Source: Bacteroidales bacterium (GTDB taxonomy: Bacteria; Bacteroidota; Bacteroidia; Bacteroidales; F082). From it: DNA of 64,000 nucleotides. Below are positions 18,172 through 27,261 of the stretch, in pieces. The stretch spans positions 27,653 to 91,652 of the forward strand of contig JACZJI010000010.1 in assembly GCA_014860665.1 (NCBI GenBank), written 5' to 3'. The translations under genes were made by a program, and so were the position numbers. The notes under the pieces were generated by a model. That model searched no databases. It was given only the letters and a program-made list of their open reading frames with translations, and had not been told where the DNA came from. Position 1 is the stretch's first letter, and each line of letters starts with the position of its first letter.

Positions 18172-18933
18172 ATGAGACAAATTTTAAATGATAATCAAAT
18201 CAGCTTGGGCCAATTAATAAATGTCCCTTTACAAAAGCTTGATAAATCTAATAAGGATTATGATAAAAAAGTACTTGAAATTTGTCATACTGGCAAATTC
18301 TTAATGTTACTTACTTCAGATTTCCACATATCTGAAGTACGAGAACGGCCTGACTTTATTATCGAGTCTGATGATGGTAGTAAAATAGGATTAGAACATG
18401 AAATATTGGTTGATCCAATTCATAAAAAAATTGAAGGAAGCTTTTCGGATTTGGTTAAAACGACAGAAAGGCTGTTTCGAGAAAGACATCCTGAAACAAA
18501 ACTTTTAGTAAATATTTCTGTAAATACAACAAAAAAACTTAGTAAAAGAGAAAACCCCATTCTGGTTGAGCGACTCTTATCAATGATTGAAGATGCTATT
18601 TCCAATACTCAATTTGAAGAAAATGATTTGGTTTACAATATATCTTGTCATAAGCATTCAAAATTAATTTTTAACACTAATACTGGAGCATGGTGGCAAC
18701 GATCATTACATACTGATATTGTAGCAAAATCAATAAGAAAAAAAGAACAGAAAAGACTTAGTTACATTAAAAATACTGGGTTAAATGAACAGTGGTTATT
18801 GATTGTGGTAGGAAGTTTAAGTCATAGCTCTTATGAACTCGATTCAGAATTTGATAGGAATTTTAAAATGGAAACTGGGTTCTCACGAGTATTTCTTATG
18901 GAAGATTTTAATGCGAGATTATTTGAGATCTAA
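18172..18933 (+). CDS. Hypothetical protein with PD-(D/E)XK-nuclease-like N-terminal motif
   Basis: RPDFIIESDDGSKIGLEHEILVD resembles the D...ExE/K core; no family assigned. Confidence 0.5.
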   Translation: MRQILNDNQISLGQLINVPLQKLDKSNKDYDKKVLEICHTGKFLMLLTSDFHISEVRERPDFIIESDDGSKIGLEHEILVDPIHKKIEGSFSDLVKTTERLFRERHPETKLLVNISVNTTKKLSKRENPILVERLLSMIEDAISNTQFEENDLVYNISCHKHSKLIFNTNTGAWWQRSLHTDIVAKSIRKKEQKRLSYIKNTGLNEQWLLIVVGSLSHSSYELDSEFDRNFKMETGFSRVFLMEDFNARLFEI

Positions 18934-19004
18934 TAGACCGTTTCGTCTTTTCAGCCACAGGCTGACAAGTGTAATGCGGACAGCGGTGCGTTTGTGATTT
19001 AGAG

Positions 19005-19032
19005 ACCATTTTGTTGACGTTAACAAAATGGT
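19005..19032. repeat. 11-bp inverted repeat ACCATTTTGTT-GACGTT-AACAAAATGGT
   Basis: Read directly; lies beside a second short hairpin CAGCC-ACA-GGCTG near 18953. Confidence 0.6.
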
Positions 19033-19150
19033 TTAAGACCAAGGCAAAGCCAGGCGCCAGTCTTGTACGGCCTTGAAAATTAAGTTGCAAAAGTGAACCA
19101 CAACACGATTCGTTTTGTATTTTAGTCACACGATTGGAAAAAGAAGGGAT

Positions 19151-19315
19151 ATGAAAAAGAACAAAACACTTTGCGATTTAAGCAAAGACGAGATAAAAGA
19201 GAAACTGGATGAACTTATTTTACTGACCAATCAGCCCCGCTATATTTGCCGGAAATGTGCCCGTGTAAGCAATACGGAAGATCATTTGTGCAAACCGATA
19301 ATTATGAGTTCATAA
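19151..19315 (+). CDS. Small (54 aa) Cys-rich protein, zinc-ribbon-like
   Basis: MKKNKTLCDLSKDEIKEKLDELILLTNQPRYICRKCARVSNTEDHLCKPIIMSS. Confidence 0.6.
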   Translation: MKKNKTLCDLSKDEIKEKLDELILLTNQPRYICRKCARVSNTEDHLCKPIIMSS

Positions 19316-19343
19316 AGCGCACTTAAGCTCACTTTAGGCACTT
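19307..19343. repeat. Copy E of the GTGCCTAAAGT repeat family (inverted orientation)
   Basis: AGTTCATAAAGCGCACTTAAGCTCACTTTAGGCACTT; 22 nt AGCGCACTTAAGCTCACTTTAG identical to 16468-16489. Confidence 0.75.
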
Positions 19344-19349
19344 CTCAGT

Positions 19350-19823
19350 TTAACCTTCCGGGAAATAGACCAGCCTTACGATTTTTTCCAGTTCTGTGGC
19401 GTCTACTACATCAAACGAATCGAGCTCTTTGCTGTCTACATCAAGCACGCCGACAAGCTTGTTTTCGCGGTTTCTTAAGGGGATCACTATTTCGGATTTG
19501 GAACGGGAATCGCAGGCAATGTGTCCGGGGAAGGCTTCCACATCGGGAACCACCAGATTAGTTTGCTGTTCGAGTGCTGCCTGGCATACACCGGTTCCTT
19601 TGGCCAGATTGATGCAGGCCAGCGAACCCTGGTAAGGCCCAACCTGCAGTTTTCCATCCTGTAGCAGGTAGAACCCGCACCAGAAAAAATATTCCATTTT
19701 ATGATAGAGCACAGCGTTGATGGTAGCCATATTTGAGATGGGGTTGTTGCTGCTTTTGAGGATTAAATCCTGTATTTGTTTATATAGTCGCTGATAGCGC
19801 TGTTGTTTTTTTTCTGAGTCCAT
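19350..19823 (-). CDS. GAF-domain free methionine-(R)-sulfoxide reductase (fRMsr)
   Basis: GSLACINLAKGTGVCQAALEQQTNLVVPDVEAFPGHIACDSRSKSEIVIPL with the three expected Cys. Confidence 0.88.
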   Translation of the reverse strand: MDSEKKQQRYQRLYKQIQDLILKSSNNPISNMATINAVLYHKMEYFFWCGFYLLQDGKLQVGPYQGSLACINLAKGTGVCQAALEQQTNLVVPDVEAFPGHIACDSRSKSEIVIPLRNRENKLVGVLDVDSKELDSFDVVDATELEKIVRLVYFPEG

Positions 19824-19948
19824 GAGATTTTAATTTGTTTGCTAAAATACGGAAAGTTTTGGGTGGCTTGTTTGTGATTAGTCGGGTTGTAAACGAATGA
19901 TTTGCCTGGGGAGCATTACACAGAGTGCCACTAAGAAGACACAGAGTT

Positions 19949-20575
19949 TCACAAAGATTTATGATAGGGTTTACCGAAATACTGTTCGTATTCTTCCGGT
20001 GAGTTGATATTGGTTAAGATGCCGGGGTCGTTAACAGGTACTTTGATCTGTGCGAAATTCTGCAGAAAAACCCTGAGGTTTTGGTCGTAATCGGGAGCTT
20101 CTGTCAGGGCTTTGACTATTTCCTGCGAAAGCAGAACGGGGTGGCCGCCTTCATCCTGATAAGTGGGAACAACATAAGCCTGTTTGTGGAAATTATCAGC
20201 AAGGTACTGTAAAACCTCTTGTTTCAAAAACGGACTGTCTACGTTGTGGAGAAAGACAGCGCCTGCAGGTTTCAGGGCTTTTAAACCGGTTTGCAGTGAG
20301 AAAAAGCGTTCTTTTTCAGGAGCGGGGTTGAGGATGGCTGTGATGTTGTTTTTGTGTTGCAAAGGCATTTTTTCATACAACCTCATCCCCTGTTCGTTCA
20401 ACACAACACCTACCTGCCTGCAGCCAAAAGTCAGGTATTCCGAAACGATTTTTTCAAGAAAGATCCTCTTTTCATCAAAGGGAAGGAAGCCTTTGAGCTT
20501 ACCCATGCGCCCGGAATAGCCTGCTGCCAGGATGAGCGCTGTATAAGTTTCCGGTTTCTGTTCCGATTGTTCCAT
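19949..20575 (-). CDS. MobA-like nucleotidyltransferase family protein
   Basis: ALILAAGYSGRMGKLKGFLPF and FLHNVDSPFL motifs. Confidence 0.85.
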   Translation of the reverse strand: MEQSEQKPETYTALILAAGYSGRMGKLKGFLPFDEKRIFLEKIVSEYLTFGCRQVGVVLNEQGMRLYEKMPLQHKNNITAILNPAPEKERFFSLQTGLKALKPAGAVFLHNVDSPFLKQEVLQYLADNFHKQAYVVPTYQDEGGHPVLLSQEIVKALTEAPDYDQNLRVFLQNFAQIKVPVNDPGILTNINSPEEYEQYFGKPYHKSL

Positions 20576-20587
20576 TCGTGACGGGTT

Positions 20588-21382
20588 TTAATACTGAATG
20601 GTGAATGAATCCCAGTCGGTACCAACATTGAATTTGGCGCGGAACTTCTTAAGCTCATCGTACGAAAGGGTCACTGAAATTGCGGCTTCTTCATTTTCGG
20701 GAGCTTCAGAGATTACGGTTCCTTTGGCGTCCACTACTTTAGAGTGGCCGTTGTAATCATTGTCCAAACCGTCTTTCCCGATGCGGTTCACACCGATGAT
20801 GTAAGCCTGGTTTTCGATAGCGCGTGCGATAAGCAGCTGATCCCATGGATAAGCCCTCACGGCAGGCCAGTTGGCTACGTAAATTGCCAGATCGTATTCG
20901 AAAGCGCCGTTCTCATAGTGATTTTTGCTCCATACAGGGAAACGCAAATCGTAGCAGACCATAGGGCGGATGTTCCAGCCTTTGAGTTGCACCAGAAGCG
21001 TTTTTTCGCCCGGATGAATTCTTTCGTGCTCCCCTCCCATGCGAAACACATGACGTTTGTCGTAGCGTTCGTAGGTTCCGTCGGGTCGCATCCAGATGAG
21101 AGAATTGGTGTAAAACCCGTCGTTTTTCAGCAGCATACTTCCCGTGACAACGGCGCCCGTCAGAGCAGCAGTTTCACGCATCCAGAGCATACTTTCGCCG
21201 TCTTCTGTTTCGGCAAAAGGGACAGGGTCAACCGGAAAACCGGTAGTGAAAGTCTCGGGCAGGATAATTAAATCGTGATGATGCGCTTCTTTCTGAATGA
21301 TTTCCCCGAAATGTGCCCGGTTTATTGCGGCATCTTCCCAGGCCAGTCCTGATTGGATGTATAATATTTTTAAATCATTCAT
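20588..21382 (-). CDS. Carbon-nitrogen hydrolase (omega-amidase/Nit2-YafV-like)
   Basis: LPETFTTGFP (Glu), KRHVFRMGGEH (Lys), RPMVCYDLRFPVW (Cys) nitrilase triad. Confidence 0.9.
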   Translation of the reverse strand: MNDLKILYIQSGLAWEDAAINRAHFGEIIQKEAHHHDLIILPETFTTGFPVDPVPFAETEDGESMLWMRETAALTGAVVTGSMLLKNDGFYTNSLIWMRPDGTYERYDKRHVFRMGGEHERIHPGEKTLLVQLKGWNIRPMVCYDLRFPVWSKNHYENGAFEYDLAIYVANWPAVRAYPWDQLLIARAIENQAYIIGVNRIGKDGLDNDYNGHSKVVDAKGTVISEAPENEEAAISVTLSYDELKKFRAKFNVGTDWDSFTIQY

Positions 21383-21394
21383 AGTCGTAATGTT

Positions 21395-22552
21395 TTAGAT
21401 TTTTGACAGTATTTCAGCAGCTTCCATAATGGTTTCATCCTTTTTGGCAAAGCAGAAACGCAGCACTTTGTGGTCGTCTTTTTTATGATAGAATGGCGAA
21501 ACCGGGATGGCGGCAATTTTGTGTTCTTCCACCAGCCAGCGGGCAAAATCCATTTCGTTTTTATCGGAAATATTGCTGTAGTCCAGCAACTGGAAATAGG
21601 TTCCGTAGCAAGGCAAGATCTTAAATCTAGAACCTTTCAGTGCCTGGACGAACATATCCCGTTTTTGCTGATAAAAGGCACCCAGGCCTTTATAATTGTC
21701 TTCATTTCCTATGAAATCGGCAATGGCATGCTGAATGGGTGTGTTGGAGGCAAAAACCGTAAACTGGTGCACCTTGCGGAACTCTGCCATCAGCTTTTGC
21801 GGGGCCAGCACAAAACCGGTTTTCCAGCCTGTGGCATGAAACGTCTTTCCGAAGGAGCCAATCACAAGCGTACGTTTGGCCAGTTCAGGGAAACGGCAGA
21901 CGCTCTGATGGGCAATGCCGTCGAAAATCAGGTGTTCGTAAACCTCGTCGCTGATGACGATAATATCGGTACCTGAGGTAAGTCTTTCCAGCCTCTGGAG
22001 GTCTTCCGCTTTGAGCACACTTCCTGTAGGGTTTTGCGGTGTATTGATGATGATCAGTTTGGTCCGGTTGGTGATCAGCCGCGTAAAATCCTGCCAGTTG
22101 ATGCTGAAATCAGGGAATTCAAGGTTAGAATATTTTACCATCCCACCATTGATTTTTACGGCGGGAGCATATGAGTCGTAGGCCGGTTCGAAAATAATGG
22201 CTTCATCGCCTTCGCGGATAAAAGCCGATATGGTGGAAAACAGTGCCTGCGTGGCTCCAGCCGTGATATTGATCTCCGAAACAGGGTCGTATTTGATGCC
22301 GTAGTTTTTCTGAAACATCGACGATATGGCCTGACGCAGCTTCGGGACTCCCTGCATCGGTGCGTACTGGTTAAAACCCTTTCGCATGTAATAAGTAACG
22401 AGGTCTATTAACTCTTCTGAGATGGGGAAGTCGGGAAAGCCCTGTGACAGATTGATGGCTTTGTGTTCGCTAGCCAGTTGAGACATTACAGCAAAGATCG
22501 AGGTTTCGGTTTGCGGTAGTTTTGACTGTAGGGTTCCATTAAAAGATTCCAT
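21395..22552 (-). CDS. PLP-dependent aminotransferase, methionine aminotransferase-like (YbdL-like)
   Basis: INLSQGFPDFP, ISDEVYEHLIFDG, GSFGKTFHATGWKTGF. Confidence 0.88.
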   Translation of the reverse strand: MESFNGTLQSKLPQTETSIFAVMSQLASEHKAINLSQGFPDFPISEELIDLVTYYMRKGFNQYAPMQGVPKLRQAISSMFQKNYGIKYDPVSEINITAGATQALFSTISAFIREGDEAIIFEPAYDSYAPAVKINGGMVKYSNLEFPDFSINWQDFTRLITNRTKLIIINTPQNPTGSVLKAEDLQRLERLTSGTDIIVISDEVYEHLIFDGIAHQSVCRFPELAKRTLVIGSFGKTFHATGWKTGFVLAPQKLMAEFRKVHQFTVFASNTPIQHAIADFIGNEDNYKGLGAFYQQKRDMFVQALKGSRFKILPCYGTYFQLLDYSNISDKNEMDFARWLVEEHKIAAIPVSPFYHKKDDHKVLRFCFAKKDETIMEAAEILSKI

Positions 22553-22621
22553 ATAAGCTGTATTTGGAATACAAAAATACTTTTTTAAGAGTCATTAGGA
22601 TTCTCGTAACTCGAATCTTTT

Positions 22622-22629
22622 TAGCTTTG
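22622..22629 (+). promoter_or_regulatory. Bacteroidota -7 element TAGCTTTG upstream of pgk
   Basis: Match to TAnnTTTG about 40 bp before ATG. Confidence 0.55.
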
Positions 22630-22667
22630 CATGTAGTAACACGTTAATCCAATTAAATTAATTTAGC

Positions 22668-23858
22668 ATGAAAACTATTGATAATTATGAATTTAAGGGT
22701 AAGAAAATCATCATTCGTGTTGACTTCAATGTGCCTTTAAATGATCAATTTGAGATCACCGATGATACCCGTATCCGGGCCACCATTCCTACCATACAAA
22801 AGATACGTCAAAGCGGCGGTGCTGTAATACTTATGTCGCATTTAGGAAGACCCAAAAAAGGTCCTGAAGATAAATTCTCACTACGTCATGTCGTAAAAAA
22901 TCTTTCAGAAAAGCTTCAAACAGAGGTGCAGTTCGCTAACGATTGCATTGGGGAAGAAGCAAAAGTGAAAGCAGCAGCATTAAAAGGCGGTGAAGTTCTT
23001 TTGTTGGAGAATCTGCGTTTTTACAAAGAAGAAGAAGCCGGAGATGAAGGTTTTGCCAAAAAGCTTGCCGAACTGGCTGATGCTTATGTAAACGACGCAT
23101 TTGGAACAGCGCATCGGGCTCATGCTTCAACCACCATTATTGCCAAATTCTTTCCTAACGATAAGATGTTTGGCTACCTTATGGAGAATGAAGTTAAAAG
23201 TCTCAATAAAGTGCTGAACGAAGCAGAAAGGCCGTTCACGGCTATTCTTGGAGGAGCCAAGGTTTCCGGAAAAATTGAAATCATCAACAACCTGCTCGAT
23301 AAAGTTGATAACCTGCTCATCGGCGGTGGTATGATGTTTACTTTTATTAAAGCCGACGGCGGACAAGTAGGTTCTTCACTGGTAGAGGAAGATTTGCTGG
23401 ATACAGCCAATGAAGCACGCATCAAAGCTGACAAACTGGGTGTAAGTCTTTACATCCCTCAGGATGCTGTAACTGCCGACAGATTTGCCAATGATGCAGA
23501 ACAAAAATGCAGGCCTTCCAATGAAATTCCTGATGGCTGGATGGGATTAGATATCGGAGTTGAAACCAGCGAAACTTTCCGTCAGGTGATTGAAAATTCT
23601 GCAACAATTTTGTGGAACGGCCCTATGGGTGTTTTCGAAATGGACAGCTTTGCTGAAGGTACGATGGATGTGGCTCAGGCGATTGCCCGTGCAACTGAAA
23701 AGGGTGCTTATTCATTGGTTGGTGGCGGTGACTCTGTGGCTGCTATTAACAAATATCACCTGGAAGACAAGGTTAGTTATGTTTCCACCGGTGGCGGTGC
23801 CATGCTGGAATACATCGAAGGTAAAACCTTACCGGGTGTTGCTGCTATTCTGGAATAG
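22668..23858 (+). CDS. pgk: Phosphoglycerate kinase
   Basis: [28 protein letters not shown], and [10 protein letters not shown] motifs. Confidence 0.97.
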   Translation: MKTIDNYEFKGKKIIIRVDFNVPLNDQFEITDDTRIRATIPTIQKIRQSGGAVILMSHLGRPKKGPEDKFSLRHVVKNLSEKLQTEVQFANDCIGEEAKVKAAALKGGEVLLLENLRFYKEEEAGDEGFAKKLAELADAYVNDAFGTAHRAHASTTIIAKFFPNDKMFGYLMENEVKSLNKVLNEAERPFTAILGGAKVSGKIEIINNLLDKVDNLLIGGGMMFTFIKADGGQVGSSLVEEDLLDTANEARIKADKLGVSLYIPQDAVTADRFANDAEQKCRPSNEIPDGWMGLDIGVETSETFRQVIENSATILWNGPMGVFEMDSFAEGTMDVAQAIARATEKGAYSLVGGGDSVAAINKYHLEDKVSYVSTGGGAMLEYIEGKTLPGVAAILE

Positions 23859-23882
23859 AAATTTCTTTTTAAAGAATATATC

Positions 23883-23915
23883 AAAGGCTGTCCTGAAAAG
23901 GATGGCCTTTTATTT
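23883..23915 (+). terminator. Terminator after pgk
   Basis: aaaggctgtcctgaaaaggatggcctttt stem followed by T-rich tract. Confidence 0.6.
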
Positions 23916-23947
23916 TGTAGATGATTTTGCTATTAGCCTGCCTCAGT

Positions 23948-24538
23948 TTAAATCGAATCGACGCTGTTTGTAACAGTTTTTACAACCGCATCCTTATCGG
24001 GAAGATGAAACTTGAAATTCTTGAAATGAAGCCATGAATACAAAGCCGGGGCTATGGATTCGATAGGCTGGTAAAGCACCGAGTTGTCTTTGGCTTTTTG
24101 TTTGATTATGCTGTGATTTGCATCGAAATAGTTAAGGACAAAGATGATGATGCTCAGGAATAAGGCTCCTTTCAGGATGCCGAATACTCCTCCGGCCAGC
24201 TTGTCTACAAAACCCAGCATGAGGATGTCGATGAATTTTTCGAGGATTTTCCCAACGGCCAGCACGATAACCAGGACAGCTATGAAAGTCACGATAAACG
24301 AGATGGCAGCCATATATTTTTCCTGAATGGTGAAATACTGTTTCAGTATTCCGGCTGTGAAATCGGAAAAGTAAAAGGCAAAAAACAATCCCAGGATAAA
24401 AGCGGCAAGGGATGTAACTTCAATGATAAGCCCTTTTCTGAATCCGTTATAACCGAAAAATATCAGGGGAATGACCAATACGATGTCTAATAAATTAACG
24501 CTCATGAGACCGGATTTTGAGTAAAAATTCCATTCCAA
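23948..24538 (-). CDS. CvpA family protein
   Basis: LLDIVLVIPLIFFGYNGFRKGLIIEVTSLAAFILGLFFAF, N-terminal CvpA-like. Confidence 0.85.
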   Translation of the reverse strand: MEWNFYSKSGLMSVNLLDIVLVIPLIFFGYNGFRKGLIIEVTSLAAFILGLFFAFYFSDFTAGILKQYFTIQEKYMAAISFIVTFIAVLVIVLAVGKILEKFIDILMLGFVDKLAGGVFGILKGALFLSIIIFVLNYFDANHSIIKQKAKDNSVLYQPIESIAPALYSWLHFKNFKFHLPDKDAVVKTVTNSVDSI

Positions 24539-24577
24539 ATATACAAATTTTGCAAGCCGTTGGATTTGAAACAGGTT

Positions 24578-25078
24578 TTATTCCAGCAGCCGCAGTTTGT
24601 TTTTAGGGATCTGAAGAATGATAGCACTTCCCACCACCTCAATCTCCACCTTCACACGCGATTTTCCATCAGCTTCCATCAGTACCCCTTTCAGCCCGGT
24701 AAGGTTTCCTGCCATGACTTCTACCTCTTTTCCCGTATCCCAGCTTTCGTCAGGATTGTTCAGTGGTTCTTTTTCATCCAGATAGACTTTAACGGCTTCT
24801 ATCTGCTGTGGCGGTACCGGAACCGCTTTTCCTTCGAAGGTGATATATTTTACAGTGTTGCGAACCAAAGCCCGGTAATAATCTTTAGCTTCAATGTGTA
24901 CGAAAATATAAGAACGGAACAGCGGTTCTTCCACCCATTTTTTACGGTCGCTCCATTGCTTCAAGCGCTTTTCAAGAGGCAGATAAAACTCGATGTCTTC
25001 TGCATCCAGTTCCACAGCTACCTTTTTCTCTGCGCGTGATTTGACATAAATTGCATACCAGGTTTTTTCTTTACTCAT
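24578..25078 (-). CDS. UpxY family transcription antiterminator (NusG paralogue)
   Basis: TWYAIYVKSRAEKKVAVELDAEDIEFYLPLEKRLKQWSDRKKWVEEPLFRSYIFVHI. Confidence 0.9.
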   Translation of the reverse strand: MSKEKTWYAIYVKSRAEKKVAVELDAEDIEFYLPLEKRLKQWSDRKKWVEEPLFRSYIFVHIEAKDYYRALVRNTVKYITFEGKAVPVPPQQIEAVKVYLDEKEPLNNPDESWDTGKEVEVMAGNLTGLKGVLMEADGKSRVKVEIEVVGSAIILQIPKNKLRLLE

Positions 25079-25622
25079 AAGTGTTGAATTTTACCACCTC
25101 ATTGATGGATTTTCTAATTTTCCTGCGGTGTTTGTAATCTTTAGGAGTGTACCCAACAGTAATCAGCAATGGAATGCTTTTCTCTTCAGGAACATTTAAA
25201 AGCGATTTTACTTTCTTTTCATCAAACCATCCAAGCATGCAGCTTCCCAGGCCTTCTTCGGCGGCCTGCAGGCAAAAATGCTCTGCTGTAATTCCTGCAT
25301 CGATGAGTGGATATTCTTTTTTCTTGATGCGGCCGCCCAGCTCGGTCACCATCTTTGGTTTTTCCATGATGATGGCTACTATCACCTGTGCCTGGGTGGC
25401 GAATTTATTAAAGCTGTATAAAGGTCCCATGGCAGCCTGTCCGACTTTATGACGCAATTCCGGCTCATTGATCACTACAAAGGTCCATGGCTGCGAATTG
25501 CTGGCAGAAGGCGCCAGACGTGCAGCTTCGAGGCAGCGCATCAATTTTTCCTTTTCGATGGGCTTATCGATGTATTTCCGGTCGCTTTGCCGTTGATTTA
25601 CCAGATCAAGAAATTCCGTCAT
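25071..25622 (-). CDS. Nitroreductase family protein
   Basis: RQSDRKYIDKPIEKEKLMRCLEAARLAPSASNSQPWTFVVI. Confidence 0.92.
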   Translation of the reverse strand: MTEFLDLVNQRQSDRKYIDKPIEKEKLMRCLEAARLAPSASNSQPWTFVVINEPELRHKVGQAAMGPLYSFNKFATQAQVIVAIIMEKPKMVTELGGRIKKKEYPLIDAGITAEHFCLQAAEEGLGSCMLGWFDEKKVKSLLNVPEEKSIPLLITVGYTPKDYKHRRKIRKSINEVVKFNTYE

Positions 25623-25641
25623 CCTTTTAGCATTTGAGCTT

Positions 25642-27240
25642 TTAATAGGGTAATTTTTGTTTTTTGAGGATTCCCTGAACGATGGATGCCAGCAAAATCA
25701 GTATGCTGAAAAATCCTGCCAGGTGGCCCAGATAATCACCCTTTTTCACGTAATAAGTTAATGTGTCGTTCAGGTTTACAGTTTGGCTTAATACTGCCGG
25801 AACCCCATATTTTGTCCGTTGCAGCACATCCCCGCGCTGGTTGACAAATCCCGAATATCCTGTAGTGGATGATTGGGCTACATCGCGTCGTGTCTCTATG
25901 GAGCGCAAAACGGCAAATGAGAAGTGCTGTCTGTATCCCGGGGTGTTTCCCCACCAGCCGTCGTTTGTAATCACAAAAATCAGCTCTGCTCCTTGTCGTA
26001 CATAGTGGCTGACGTAATCACCGTAAACAGATTCATAGCAAATCATCGGAGCGATTTTATCTCCGGTAGAATCATTGGTGAAAAGGGTCACATGATCGTC
26101 TTCTTTCAATGTTCCCACAGTCCCGCCAAGGTCAATGGCAAAGTGCTCCAAAGGCCCTAAGATCGGCCATGAAGGCATTTCTTCAACACCCGGAACCAGT
26201 TTCGATTTGTGGTGTACCTGGACAAAGGGTGAGTGGTCGATATAAAATGCTGTATTGTATGCGTAGTAGTAAAGATCTTTTTTATAAAGCCGGGCTGCAT
26301 TCGTTCTGGGTTCATCCGGTTTTAGCCAGCGAAATGTGGAAGCACCAATAACCATGGAAAGGTTAGGATGCTCTCCGACATAATTCCGTAAGGTTTTCAG
26401 ACTTTCAGAGCGGTCCATACTTCCTTCCCATATTTCTTCCTGGATGGTTGATTCGGGGAAAACCACATAATCGGTGCTGTCATTTACCTTTTCGTCTGCC
26501 AGCTTCAGATTGCGCTGAATAAGTACTGATGGTGGGAGGTTGAATTCTTCTGTGTACGGGTCTGTATTGGGTTGTACTACCACTACGTTGACGGGATTTT
26601 TAGTCTCTTTGTAATGGTTGTAGATATACAGAGAGAGAATGATCGGCACTCCGATTAAAAGCACCATCAGAACACCATTTATGATTGCTTTGCGTTTTTG
26701 TTTTGATATGATATTCCTGACAATAGTATAGGCCAGAATGTTGGCAACCAGAATCCAGACACTGCCACCCAGAACGCCTGTATATTCGTACCACTGAATC
26801 CAAAGATGCTTACTGGCAAATACATTGCCCAGTGTGAGCCAGGTCCAGGACAATTGCCAGTGCATGTTGAAATATTCCCAGCTAAGCCAGTAAAATACCA
26901 GAATTCCAAATCCCTGGACATTGTTGAAAAGCCATTTCTTCGACAGGTGGAAGACCTGAAAAGCAAATGCCAGAAATAGAGAGCTCATAAGGATGGCTAT
27001 TACTGAACCGGTAGGTGTGGCGTTCCAGATCCACCAGGTAGTAAGACCGTTCCATGCCAGAAAAGCAAGCCAGGAATAGATAAACATTCCTTTTTTACCT
27101 GTATCGCCCAAATGTTGTTGTACAAAGAACAAAGGCACAAAAGCGACAAAAATCAGGGGAGTGAATCCGTTCTGGGGCCAGGCAGCTGCCAGCAGCAAAC
27201 CACTGAGTAAGGAAAGCAACAACAAATGGAGTCTTTTCAT
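25642..27240 (-). CDS. lnt: Apolipoprotein N-acyltransferase
   Basis: VFPESTIQEE, HHKSKLVPGVEEMP, PMICYESVYGDYVSHYVRQGAELIFVITNDGWWG. Confidence 0.93.
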   Translation of the reverse strand: MKRLHLLLLSLLSGLLLAAAWPQNGFTPLIFVAFVPLFFVQQHLGDTGKKGMFIYSWLAFLAWNGLTTWWIWNATPTGSVIAILMSSLFLAFAFQVFHLSKKWLFNNVQGFGILVFYWLSWEYFNMHWQLSWTWLTLGNVFASKHLWIQWYEYTGVLGGSVWILVANILAYTIVRNIISKQKRKAIINGVLMVLLIGVPIILSLYIYNHYKETKNPVNVVVVQPNTDPYTEEFNLPPSVLIQRNLKLADEKVNDSTDYVVFPESTIQEEIWEGSMDRSESLKTLRNYVGEHPNLSMVIGASTFRWLKPDEPRTNAARLYKKDLYYYAYNTAFYIDHSPFVQVHHKSKLVPGVEEMPSWPILGPLEHFAIDLGGTVGTLKEDDHVTLFTNDSTGDKIAPMICYESVYGDYVSHYVRQGAELIFVITNDGWWGNTPGYRQHFSFAVLRSIETRRDVAQSSTTGYSGFVNQRGDVLQRTKYGVPAVLSQTVNLNDTLTYYVKKGDYLGHLAGFFSILILLASIVQGILKKQKLPY

Positions 27241-27261
27241 ATAGAATGATTTTCGGCTAAA

